A DNA stretch of 64,000 nt from Halococcoides cellulosivorans (GTDB taxonomy: Archaea; Halobacteriota; Halobacteria; Halobacteriales; Haloarculaceae), in the NCBI RefSeq assembly GCF_003058365.1, contig NZ_CP028858.1, positions 1,054,001 to 1,118,000 on the forward strand. The letters run 5' to 3'. Numbering within the stretch: position 1 is the first letter of the stretch; each line of letters begins with the position of its first letter. The notes beneath the pieces were generated by a model. It was not told where the DNA came from and made no database searches. It saw only the letters and a list, made by a program, of their open reading frames with translations. The translations under genes and the position numbers were made by a program. This document shows positions 48,773-56,683 of the stretch, piece after piece.

Positions 48773-50709
48773 AGCGTGACCACGTCGATGATGTGGACGA
48801 TGTTCCCGTCGCCCAGGACGGCCGTCCCCGAGAGCCCGGGTGTTCCACTCAAAATGCCTTCGAGGGGCTTGACGACGACTTCCTCTTGGGCCTCGACGGC
48901 GTCACAGTGCAGCGCCACACGACGTTCGGACTCCCGGACGCGCACGAGCATGCCGTCACCGTTCGTCCGAGCGCCGGGCACGTCGAACGCCTCCCCGAGG
49001 TCGATCACCGGATAGATCTCGTCGTTGTGCCGGATGACGGGCCGACCGTTGATCGTCTCGGACTCCGTCGACCGCGTGATCTCGTCGACGTTTTTGATCG
49101 GGATGCCGTAGCGTTCGCCCGCGACCGAGACAAAGAGGACCTTCACGATCGCCATCGTCACCGGCAATCGCAACGAGACGGTCGTCCCCTCGCCCAGCGT
49201 CGAGGCGACGTCGACCGAGCCGTCGAGTTGGGAGACCGTCTCGTGGACGACGTCCATCCCGACGCCACGCCCGCTGACGTCGGTCACTTCCTCGCTCGTC
49301 GAAAATCCGGGGTGGAAGACGAGGTCGTACACCTCGTCGTCGCTCATCGCGTCGAGTTCGTCACTCGATCGGACGCCCTCGCGCCGCGCCTGATCGCGAA
49401 TCTCGTCGGCGTCCAGCCCCGCGCCGTCGTCTTCGACCGTGATGACGACGTGATCGCGTTCCCGGGTGGCCCGGAGTTCGATTTGGCCCTCGCGGGGCTT
49501 CCCGGCGGCTTCGCGCTCGTCCGGCCGTTCGATGCCGTGATCCACCGAGTTCCGCAGGATGTGCATCAGCGGGTCGCTGATCTCGGTGAGGATCGTCCGG
49601 TCGAGTTCGATGTCCTCGCCGTCGATCTCGAAGGTGATCTCCTTGTCCAGATCGCGAGCCAGGTCTCGAACCAGGCGGGGGAACTTCCCGACGACTTTCT
49701 TCAGCGGCACCAGCCGCATGTCCATGACCGTGTTCTGGAGATTCGCGGTCACCTTGTCGAGTTCGTTCAGAGTGTCGTTCGCGCTGTTGAAGTTGCGATC
49801 CTCGACGGCCCGGCGGAGCTTGATCCGGCTGGTGACCAGTTGTTCGACCTGTCCGTGGAGGTCGTCGAGTTGGTCCACGTCGACACGGACCGATTTGATC
49901 TCCTGGGCAGACTGGGCGCTGGCGAGGTCGCCATCGCTCTCTGAGGTGTCGCCCTGGTCTCTCGCATCGTCGATCCGCTCGGGAGCGATGGTGTCGATCG
50001 CACGGATCTCGGCGTCGCCCGCCGCGTCGATGGCCTCCCGAGCGACGGTATCGTCGGGGGCGTCGAGGGCGATCAGGAACGACTCCTCGAAGGCTCCGTC
50101 TTCGACGTCCTCTCGGTCGGGCACGGTTCCGAGGATGGCGACCTGGTCTTCGATTGCCTCCAGAGCGAGCATGGCGTCGACGCCGGGCATCTCCCCGCCG
50201 ACGGCGAGTTCGGCGGCGACCAGCCCCTCGGTGGGGTCGGTGTCGACGGCTTCGAGGACGGTCACCGGATCGGCCCCGCCCTCTGTGGCCCCGGTCTGCT
50301 CGGTCGTGACTGCCTCGGCGTCGCCGGACTCGTGGGCCTCGTGAGTCGCGCGCAACTCGTCGACGAGATCCGCCGTCGCGGTGTCGGTCTCGCCGGTCTC
50401 GTCGATCTCGGTGACGATCGCCTCGATCCGGTCGACGCCCTCGAAGATCAGGTCCATCACGTCGCCGCTGACCGGGACCGACTCGTCGCGCATCCCGTCG
50501 AGGAGGTCCTCGATCGCATGCGCGAGTTCGCTCGCCTCCTCGAACCCCATCGCCCCAAAATTGCCTTTGAGAGTATGTGCCGTCCTGAATATCTGCTCCA
50601 TCGCCGCTTCGTCGTCGGGATCGGACTCCAGATCGAGCAGCGAGTTGTTGAGCGCTGTGATGGCTTCCTCGCTCTCCCGGACGAACTCCTCTAGATACTG
50701 GTCACTCAT
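48769..50709 (-). CDS. cheA: chemotaxis histidine kinase CheA
   Basis: A 646-residue sensor kinase passing phosphate to CheY and CheB. Domains: HPt (residues 1 to about 105, phospho-His45 in FRTAHTLKGNFGAMGF), a variable 150-residue acidic region in place of a full P2, dimerisation (VRVDVDQLDDLHGQVEQLVT), ATPase (HILRNSVDHGIERPDEREAA, N box; DDGAGLDADEIRDQA, G box; GRGVGMDVVHETV) and CheW-like C-terminus (VLFVSVAGERYGIPIKNVDE). The start ATG at 50709 lies eight bases inside the end of cheB. The upstream open frame was rejected because the HPt starts here. Confidence 0.96.
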   Translation of the reverse strand: MSDQYLEEFVRESEEAITALNNSLLDLESDPDDEAAMEQIFRTAHTLKGNFGAMGFEEASELAHAIEDLLDGMRDESVPVSGDVMDLIFEGVDRIEAIVTEIDETGETDTATADLVDELRATHEAHESGDAEAVTTEQTGATEGGADPVTVLEAVDTDPTEGLVAAELAVGGEMPGVDAMLALEAIEDQVAILGTVPDREDVEDGAFEESFLIALDAPDDTVAREAIDAAGDAEIRAIDTIAPERIDDARDQGDTSESDGDLASAQSAQEIKSVRVDVDQLDDLHGQVEQLVTSRIKLRRAVEDRNFNSANDTLNELDKVTANLQNTVMDMRLVPLKKVVGKFPRLVRDLARDLDKEITFEIDGEDIELDRTILTEISDPLMHILRNSVDHGIERPDEREAAGKPREGQIELRATRERDHVVITVEDDGAGLDADEIRDQARREGVRSSDELDAMSDDEVYDLVFHPGFSTSEEVTDVSGRGVGMDVVHETVSQLDGSVDVASTLGEGTTVSLRLPVTMAIVKVLFVSVAGERYGIPIKNVDEITRSTESETINGRPVIRHNDEIYPVIDLGEAFDVPGARTNGDGMLVRVRESERRVALHCDAVEAQEEVVVKPLEGILSGTPGLSGTAVLGDGNIVHIIDVVTL

Positions 50710-51763
50710 TGGTTGCAGTCTCCCGTTCGATAGCGTCCTGAATCGCACGCGGCAGGTCCTCCAGCGCGGCGACGGTGTCGACACAGCCCGTTTCGGCGGC
50801 CCGTGTTGGCATCCCGTCGACCGCCGAGGTGGCGGCGTCCTGAGCGATCGTGCGCCCGCCGGCGGCTTTGATCGCCTCGATGCCCGCGGCACCGTCCCGG
50901 CCCATGCCGGTCACGACGACGCCCACGAGTGGATCGGTCACCACGTCGGCGGCCGAGGTCATCGTCACGTCCACCGAGGGGCGGACGCTGTTGACCGGTG
51001 GCTCTTCGGAGAGCGCGACCGACAGGCGACCGCGATCGTAGGTATCGACGACGAGGTGGTAGTCGCCGGGGGCGACGAGCGCGTCGCCGCCGCCGATGGT
51101 ATCGCCGTGACTGGCCTCGCGAACGCTGTACGCCGAGTGGGCGTCCAGTCGATCCGCGAACCGAGCGGTGAAATCTTTCGGCATGTGCTGGACGACGAGG
51201 ATCCGGAAGTCGGCCTCGATCGGCAGCGATTCGAGGATGTGCTCGACGACGCTCGGGCCGCCGGTCGACGAGCCGATGACGAGCGTCGGGCGGTCGAGGG
51301 TGGCCCCCCGCGACGTCGTCGTCGTCGTCGACTGTGGGACGCCACCCGCGGACACGTCGGCACTGGCCACCGTTCGGACGGTCTCTCGGATCGAGTCTTC
51401 GAGACTCGAAATCGTCGCTGACACCTCGCCGCCGGGCTTGGCGACGAAATCGACCGCGCCCCGGTCGAGCGCCTCGAAGGTCACGTCCGCGCCCTCGCTG
51501 GTGTGGGCGCTGAGCATGACGATCGGTGTCGGATGCTCGTCCATGATCCGCTCGACGGCGTCGAGGCCGTTCATCGTCGGCATCTCCACGTCCATCGTCA
51601 CGACGTCGGGGTCGTGTTCCCGGACGGCCCGAACGGCCTCGCGACCGTTCGCGGCGGTCGCGACGACGTCGATCCCACCCTCGTCGAGGACGTCGGAGAT
51701 GACGCTTCGCATGAAGTGGGAATCGTCGGCAACGACGGCCCGAATCGATGCTGTGTGGTCCAT
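50702..51763 (-). CDS. cheB: protein-glutamate methylesterase CheB
   Basis: Removes methyl groups from chemoreceptors and deamidates glutamine. The 353 residues consist of a receiver (Asp58 in VVTMDVEMPTMNG, and Lys in FVAKPGGE), a linker, and the methylesterase domain with the catalytic Ser in VIGSSTGGPSV, His in VVQHMPKDFTARFADRLD and Asp in VVTGMGRDGAAGIEAIKAAG. It is the first gene of cheB-cheA-cheR. Upstream, a 156-base gap is shared with the divergent cheW. Confidence 0.96.
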   Translation of the reverse strand: MDHTASIRAVVADDSHFMRSVISDVLDEGGIDVVATAANGREAVRAVREHDPDVVTMDVEMPTMNGLDAVERIMDEHPTPIVMLSAHTSEGADVTFEALDRGAVDFVAKPGGEVSATISSLEDSIRETVRTVASADVSAGGVPQSTTTTTSRGATLDRPTLVIGSSTGGPSVVEHILESLPIEADFRILVVQHMPKDFTARFADRLDAHSAYSVREASHGDTIGGGDALVAPGDYHLVVDTYDRGRLSVALSEEPPVNSVRPSVDVTMTSAADVVTDPLVGVVVTGMGRDGAAGIEAIKAAGGRTIAQDAATSAVDGMPTRAAETGCVDTVAALEDLPRAIQDAIERETATNE

Positions 51764-51919
51764 GGCAATGATGCCCGACGGGCGCGTTGATCCCGGCGCC
51801 GTCGGACGCTTACCAGATCTTCTTCCAGAATCCGCAAAAGTGTACTGCCCACGGAATCAGACCTGATAGTTTCGCGGACATGCTTTTGGCCGGAATCGCG
51901 CTAGACAGAGGTAGCAATC
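51764..51919. promoter_or_regulatory. cheB/cheW divergent promoter region
   Basis: 156 bases between two divergent chemotaxis genes. It must carry both promoters. AT-richer stretches occur at about 51815-51845 (AGATCTTCTTCCAGAATCCG) and about 51868-51885 (CTGATAGTTTCGCGGAC). No clear operator palindrome was seen. Confidence 0.5.
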
Positions 51920-52357
51920 ATGTCAGCGACGATCGCCGCAGACGAGCGCGTTCAGGTGCTGGAGTTCGGACTCGGGACCGAACGCTACTGTGTGGCCATC
52001 GAGTACGTCACCGAAATCGTCGACGTCGGCACGGTCACGGCCGTTCCGAACGCCCCTCGCTATGTCGAGGGTGTCATGGACCTTCGTGGCCGGACGACGT
52101 CGATCGTCGACCCGACGGTTCTGCTCGGTGTCGACGGCGAGAGTGACCCCCAGCGGATCGTCGTGTTCGACCCGGAGACGGTCGGCGAGGATCGGGCTGT
52201 CGGCTGGCTCGTCGACGAGGTCTATCAGGTCCTCGACGTGGAATCCGGTGACGTCGAGGAGTCGCCGGCCTGGGACGACTCCGGAGAGATCAGTGGCGTC
52301 GTCAAGCGCGAAAACGGCTTTCTGATCTGGGTCGATCCGCAGTCGATTCACGCCTGA
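51920..52357 (+). CDS. cheW: chemotaxis adaptor CheW
   Basis: Couples chemoreceptors to CheA. A 145-residue single CheW domain (VQVLEFGLGTERYCVAIEYV, TAVPNAPRYVEGVMDLRGRT, the conserved G-x-MxLRG-xxSIVD motif, then VVFDPETVGEDRAVGWLVDE and VKRENGFLIWVDPQSI). It is divergent from cheB. No receptor or cheY is in the window, so those lie elsewhere. It is a full-length and ordinary family member. Confidence 0.95.
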   Translation: MSATIAADERVQVLEFGLGTERYCVAIEYVTEIVDVGTVTAVPNAPRYVEGVMDLRGRTTSIVDPTVLLGVDGESDPQRIVVFDPETVGEDRAVGWLVDEVYQVLDVESGDVEESPAWDDSGEISGVVKRENGFLIWVDPQSIHA

Positions 52358-52488
52358 TCGCGTTTTTCACACGAGTCGGGTCGGGCCGGCATTCTGTCGG
52401 TACGTCGGTGAAGACCGTCACGTGCGGAAGCTATCGATCCCCGACGGTAAGCCACGACCGTTAAGACGGTGCGGGTGAATGTTCGAGT

Positions 52489-52686
52489 ATGTCCGTCCTT
52501 TCGTTCGACGAGACGGGTGTGGACGTCGTCTACGAGGGTCACGAGTTCCGCCTCGACAAGTCGTTGATCGAGGACGCGACCCAGCGATCCTATCCCGACG
52601 TCACCGATCACGAGGTGCTCAAACTCGTCGAACCCAACCCTGCGCTCGGCGGCGAACCGCGTCGGATCGCGGACATTCTGGACTGA
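52489..52686 (+). CDS. small conserved haloarchaeal protein (DUF5800-like)
   Basis: A 65-residue acidic soluble protein starting MSVLSFDETGVDVVYEGHEF. It looks like a family often annotated DUF5800 in haloarchaea, with the VTDHEVLKLVEPNP and GEPRRIADIL segments, from memory. No motif suggests a reaction. It has its own promoter: a TTAAGA-like element in CGACCGTTAAGACGG lies about 25-35 bases upstream of the start. The role is unknown. Confidence 0.82.
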   Translation: MSVLSFDETGVDVVYEGHEFRLDKSLIEDATQRSYPDVTDHEVLKLVEPNPALGGEPRRIADILD

Positions 52687-52956
52687 GGACCTCGAATCAC
52701 ATCAGAGCCACGTCGAGTCTGGCCCGAACGGTCTCGGTCGACCCAATCGGGGACCAGCGGGCCCCGCGACGGCCGGTCCCCGACCACTGTTTTCGTGTTC
52801 GATACTTCCAATCCCGTCCAACAACATTCGCTCAACTCTGTTCGATCCTCAGTTATGCCGTTATTACCGTCGTATCGTAGTGGGGGCACTCTACGGGTAT
52901 CGGAAATGAGATTTGGGTCCGGGAGTATACGATCGTTTCGACCCATTCGATAGCGT
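52687..52956. other. intergenic stretch upstream of the GH3 gene
   Basis: 270 bases. No gene is seen. The end nearest the GH3 gene has CAGTTATGCCGTTATTACCG at 52850-52869 and GAAATGAGATTTGG at 52902-52915; the latter, about 45 bases before the start, is the likelier promoter. There is no strong palindrome. Confidence 0.5.
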
Positions 52957-55182
52957 ATGGGAACGAGCGAACGCCCGGTCTACCGAGACGAGACACGGTC
53001 AGCGGAGACACGCGTGACGGATCTATTGGATCGCATGACGGTCGCGGAGTTGGCCGGTCAGGCCGTCGGGACCTGGGCGGGGCATTTCGTCGACCACCAG
53101 ACCGTCGACGACGTCGAGCGAATGGTCCGATCACACGGTCTCGGTGCCGTCGCCACGTTCGGCTGGAACGGCGCGAGCGACGTGCTGCTCGAAGACGTAA
53201 TCGAGACGGTCAATCGTCTCCAGCGGACCGCGATCGAGGAGTCCCGCCTCGGCATTCCACTCCTCTTTAGCGTCGACGCCGTCCACGGCCACGCCTACGT
53301 CGAGAACGCGACGGTGTTTCCGAACGGTCTCGGCGCAGCGGCGACGTGGGACCCTGCGCTCGTCGAGCGGTCGGCGTCGATGACCGGCTCGGAGATGCGA
53401 GCGACGGGGGCGGTCCACAACTACGCGCCGGTCGCGGACGTGGCGCGGGACCCACGCTGGGGGCGCACGTTCGAGACGTTCGGGGAGAGCCCGTTTCTCG
53501 TGAGTGAGATGACCGCGGCCGCAGTGCGTGGCTACCAGTCGGGGTCGGCCCGAGGCGGGCCGGTCGCCGCGACGGCCAAACACTTCCCCGCGTACGGGGG
53601 GTCGATTGCCGCCGAAGACGCCGCACCAGCGGATATCTCACGTGATTCCCTCCAGAACGTCTATCTCGCACCGTTCCGACGAGCGATCGCGGAGGGCGTC
53701 GAAGCGATCATGCCAGCCTACAGCAGCGTCGAGGGCCACCCACCCCACGGTTCGCGGTGGATCCTTCAGGACCTCCTCCGCGAGCAGTTGGGCTTCGACG
53801 GCGCGGTCGTCTCCGACTGGGGCGGGGTCGATCACCTCCACAAGGACCACTTCACGACCAGCGACGCCCGCGATTCGGTCGTTCGGACGCGCCGGGCGGG
53901 GATGGACGTCGAATCGACCGGCGGAGCGGATCACGCCGACCGTCTCGTCGCGCTCGTCGAGGCGGGCGTGCTCGACGTCGAGACGCTCCGGGCGAGTGCC
54001 GAGCGCGTGCTCCGCTGGAAAGTCGAGTACGGCCTGTTCGAAGACCCGTTCGTCGAGGCCTGGCACGCCGATCAGATCGTCGGTCACGCGGACCATCACG
54101 CCCACGCCCGCGAGATGGCGACCCAGTCGCTCACCTGCCTCGAAAACGACGGGATTCTCCCCGTCGCCCCGACCGCCGACGTGCTCGTCACCGGCCCGAA
54201 CGCCGACGATCCGGTTGCCCAACTCGGCGGGTGGAGCGTCACCGATCCCGACCACACCGACGCGGTGACCGTTCGGGCGGCGTTCGAATCGTCCCACGAA
54301 GGCAGCGTCGAGTTCGTCCCCGGCGCGTCGGTGACCGACCGGGTGGACGTCGACGCCGCCGCACGTGCCGCCGCGGACGCGGACGTCGCCGTGGTCGTCC
54401 TGGGTGAAGACTGGTACATCCACGAGTTCGGCATGGAAGTGATCACCGGGCGAGCCACGGGTGAGTTCCCCACACGGACGCACCTCGAACTTCCCGAGGC
54501 TCAGCGCGCGTTGCTCGAAGCTGTCGCCGCGACCGACACGCCGACCGTCGCAGTCGTCGTCGGGGGCCGACCGCTGATCCTGGATCGCGAGGCCGACCTC
54601 GCGGACGCACTCCTCTGGGCCTATTACCCGGGATCGGACGGTGGCCCGGCGATTCGAGCGGCGCTGACCGGCGAGACGTCGCCCGGTGGTCGCCTGCCGA
54701 TCACGATCCCCCGATCGCTCGGTCAGATTCCCATCACGGCCGACCGCCTCGCCCGCCCCCGGCCGATCGGTGACGACGAACACTACCCTGACTACGACCC
54801 ACTGTACACGCTCGGTGACGGCCAGACCTACACCACTTTCGAGACCGAGTCGGTCGGCGTCTCCCCCGAGACCGTCGGCCCACGCGGGACGATAACTGTC
54901 GAGGCGACAGTCCACAACGTCGGTACCCGCCGCGGGAGCGAACTTATCCGCGTCGAGGGCAGTGATCGCGCCAGCGATCGGGTGACGCCGGTGCGCGAAC
55001 TCGTCGGCTTCGATCGCGTCACGCTCGGGCCCGGCGAATCGGAAACCGTCTCGATCGACGTGCCGATCGCACGCCTCGCCCGGTACGACGCCGAGGGCCA
55101 CCGCGAGGTCGCCCCTGGCGAGTACGTGCTCGCGGTCGGTGACCACCAGCGCCGCGTCACCGTCGAGCGTCAGTATCACTGA
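52957..55182 (+). CDS. GH3 beta-glucosidase, cytoplasmic
   Basis: A 741-residue glycoside hydrolase family 3 enzyme, releasing glucose or xylose from beta-oligosaccharides. The N-terminal barrel has LLFSVDAVHGHAYVENATVF, then VAATAKHFPAYGG (KHF) and the nucleophile Asp287 in FDGAVVSDWGG. The second alpha/beta domain (ENDGILPVAPTADVLVTGPN; GGWSVTD) and a fibronectin-III-like C-terminus (from about residue 650, VEATVHNVGTRRGSELIRVE) are complete. There is no signal peptide. It would act inside the cell on oligosaccharides that a secreted glucanase such as the GH12 protein releases. Confidence 0.95.
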   Translation: MGTSERPVYRDETRSAETRVTDLLDRMTVAELAGQAVGTWAGHFVDHQTVDDVERMVRSHGLGAVATFGWNGASDVLLEDVIETVNRLQRTAIEESRLGIPLLFSVDAVHGHAYVENATVFPNGLGAAATWDPALVERSASMTGSEMRATGAVHNYAPVADVARDPRWGRTFETFGESPFLVSEMTAAAVRGYQSGSARGGPVAATAKHFPAYGGSIAAEDAAPADISRDSLQNVYLAPFRRAIAEGVEAIMPAYSSVEGHPPHGSRWILQDLLREQLGFDGAVVSDWGGVDHLHKDHFTTSDARDSVVRTRRAGMDVESTGGADHADRLVALVEAGVLDVETLRASAERVLRWKVEYGLFEDPFVEAWHADQIVGHADHHAHAREMATQSLTCLENDGILPVAPTADVLVTGPNADDPVAQLGGWSVTDPDHTDAVTVRAAFESSHEGSVEFVPGASVTDRVDVDAAARAAADADVAVVVLGEDWYIHEFGMEVITGRATGEFPTRTHLELPEAQRALLEAVAATDTPTVAVVVGGRPLILDREADLADALLWAYYPGSDGGPAIRAALTGETSPGGRLPITIPRSLGQIPITADRLARPRPIGDDEHYPDYDPLYTLGDGQTYTTFETESVGVSPETVGPRGTITVEATVHNVGTRRGSELIRVEGSDRASDRVTPVRELVGFDRVTLGPGESETVSIDVPIARLARYDAEGHREVAPGEYVLAVGDHQRRVTVERQYH

Positions 55183-55227
55183 CCGAACCCTGTTCTGCCG
55201 ATGAATGGGCGAATCGCGATTGGTTTT

Positions 55228-56295
55228 TCAGGGCTCGAAGGCTTCGAGCGCCGCGAGTCGCTCGGCGGCCGACCCGTCCGCGATCGCTGCGTCCGCGCGC
55301 TCGACGCCCGTGTCCAGTGAGTCGACGGTCCCACCGGCGTACAGCCGAACGGCCGCGTTCAAGACGACCGCATCGCGGACGGGCCCCTCACGCTCGCCCG
55401 CGAGCACGGCCTCGGTGATCGCCGCCGAGTCGGCGGCCACGTCGTCGACCGCGAGGGCGTCCTCGTCGGTGTCGAGGCCGAAATCGGCGGTCTGGATCTC
55501 CCGATCTGCGATCGCGTCGCCCGCCCACTCGGCCATCGCCGTCGATCCCGGGCGCACGTCGTCGTAGCCTTCCAGCCCCTGGACGAACACGATCCGATCG
55601 AACGACTGGGCGCTCGCTCGCAGCGTCTCGATCATCCGCTTCGCGAACGCGAGATGATAGAACGAACCGAGGTGGACGTCGGCGTTCGCGGGGTTGACCA
55701 GCGTCTCGATCGTGTTGATGAACGTTCGGACGCCCATCGCCGCGCGCCGATCGTACAGCGCGTCGATCTCGGGGGCGAAGTTCGGCTGGAAGTAAAAGCC
55801 GAAGCCCACGTCGTCGGTCATCGCCGCGCTCTCCGGCGGTTCGAGGTCGGTCGCGACGCCGAGTTCGTCGAGTACGTCGTAGTACGCCGGGGCCTCCTGG
55901 GTGGGAATGCCGCTCCCGCTGTGGACGACGACTGGTTGGCCCGCCGCGGCGGCGGTAAGGCCCGCGGCGACGCCGAAGATCGCCGTCTCGGCCTTCCCGT
56001 CGTAGTTTGCCCCGCAGTCGACGGGGTCGACCGACGGCGTCGCGGTCTCGACGCCGCGCTCGCGCGTGACGTCCAGTGTCGCCGCGAGTTCGGTCGGGGT
56101 GTTGGTCTTCCACCGATTGGCGAGCAGGAAGGCGCCGAGCGTCGTCGGATCTGGCTCGCGGTCGAGAATCCGGTCCATCGCGGTGCGGGCCTGGTCGGCG
56201 GTCATGTCGTCGGCGGTCTTCGGCCCCGACCCAACGACGTTCGTCATCAATTCGCGGAGCGTCGGGCCGGACGCTGTCGAGACGGACTCGGGCAT
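55228..56295 (-). CDS. anthranilate phosphoribosyltransferase-like (TrpD2-type) protein
   Basis: A 355-residue member of the TrpD/thymidine-phosphorylase fold. N-terminal helices (LRELMTNVVGSGPKTADDMT; ILDREPDPTTLGAFLLANRW; TPTELAATLDVTRE) precede the alpha/beta part with VDCGANYDGKAETAIFGVAA, then VVVHSGSGIPTQEAPAYYDV. The DCGANYDGK glycine loop differs from the canonical GTGGDG of TrpD, and matches the TrpD2 subgroup of unknown substrate that can bind nucleic acid. The FQPNFAPEIDAL and RTFINTIETLVNP segments fit as well. No trp genes are nearby. ATG at 56295 was chosen. Confidence 0.85.
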   Translation of the reverse strand: MPESVSTASGPTLRELMTNVVGSGPKTADDMTADQARTAMDRILDREPDPTTLGAFLLANRWKTNTPTELAATLDVTRERGVETATPSVDPVDCGANYDGKAETAIFGVAAGLTAAAAGQPVVVHSGSGIPTQEAPAYYDVLDELGVATDLEPPESAAMTDDVGFGFYFQPNFAPEIDALYDRRAAMGVRTFINTIETLVNPANADVHLGSFYHLAFAKRMIETLRASAQSFDRIVFVQGLEGYDDVRPGSTAMAEWAGDAIADREIQTADFGLDTDEDALAVDDVAADSAAITEAVLAGEREGPVRDAVVLNAAVRLYAGGTVDSLDTGVERADAAIADGSAAERLAALEAFEP

Positions 56296-56360
56296 GGTCG
56301 CGGAAAGGTGACTCGCACAATAATGGCTCCGGACTCCGGCGATCACGGCCGGTATCCGGT

Positions 56361-56618
56361 TTAGGGGATGGCTTGCCAGAGCGCGAACAGTGTCAGCGCG
56401 ACGCCAGCGATCACGAACAGCGCGTTCTCCAGATCGATGGATTCGCGCCTCAGCGTCTCTTCGTCGGTGGATTGCAGACCGAACACGCCCTCCATGCCGC
56501 TCTCGTCGGCGCCCTCCTCGGCGCCTGCCCGTTCGGCGTCTTCGTCGCCAGTCCCCTCACCGACGTCGGAAACGGCGAATTTCCACTCTCCGTCCGACTC
56601 TTCTGCGACCTCGACCAT
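56361..56618 (-). CDS. small tail-anchored protein
   Basis: An 85-residue protein starting MVEVAEESDGEWKFAVSDVG. The N-terminal 60 residues are acidic and soluble (GDEDAERAGAEEGADESGME), and residues 66-84 form a single hydrophobic helix (NALFVIAGVALTLFALWQAI) at the C-terminus. The open frame starts at 56687, but Met24 fits better: the upstream part overlaps the metG stop. It is conserved in style with haloarchaeal tail-anchored hypotheticals next to metG; no function can be proposed. Confidence 0.7.
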   Translation of the reverse strand: MVEVAEESDGEWKFAVSDVGEGTGDEDAERAGAEEGADESGMEGVFGLQSTDEETLRRESIDLENALFVIAGVALTLFALWQAIP

Positions 56619-56683
56619 GCCCGACGTTTGGGACGCGGCCCCTAAACCCTCCCGGGTTGCGTGTGAACGTCCCTCGTCCGCCG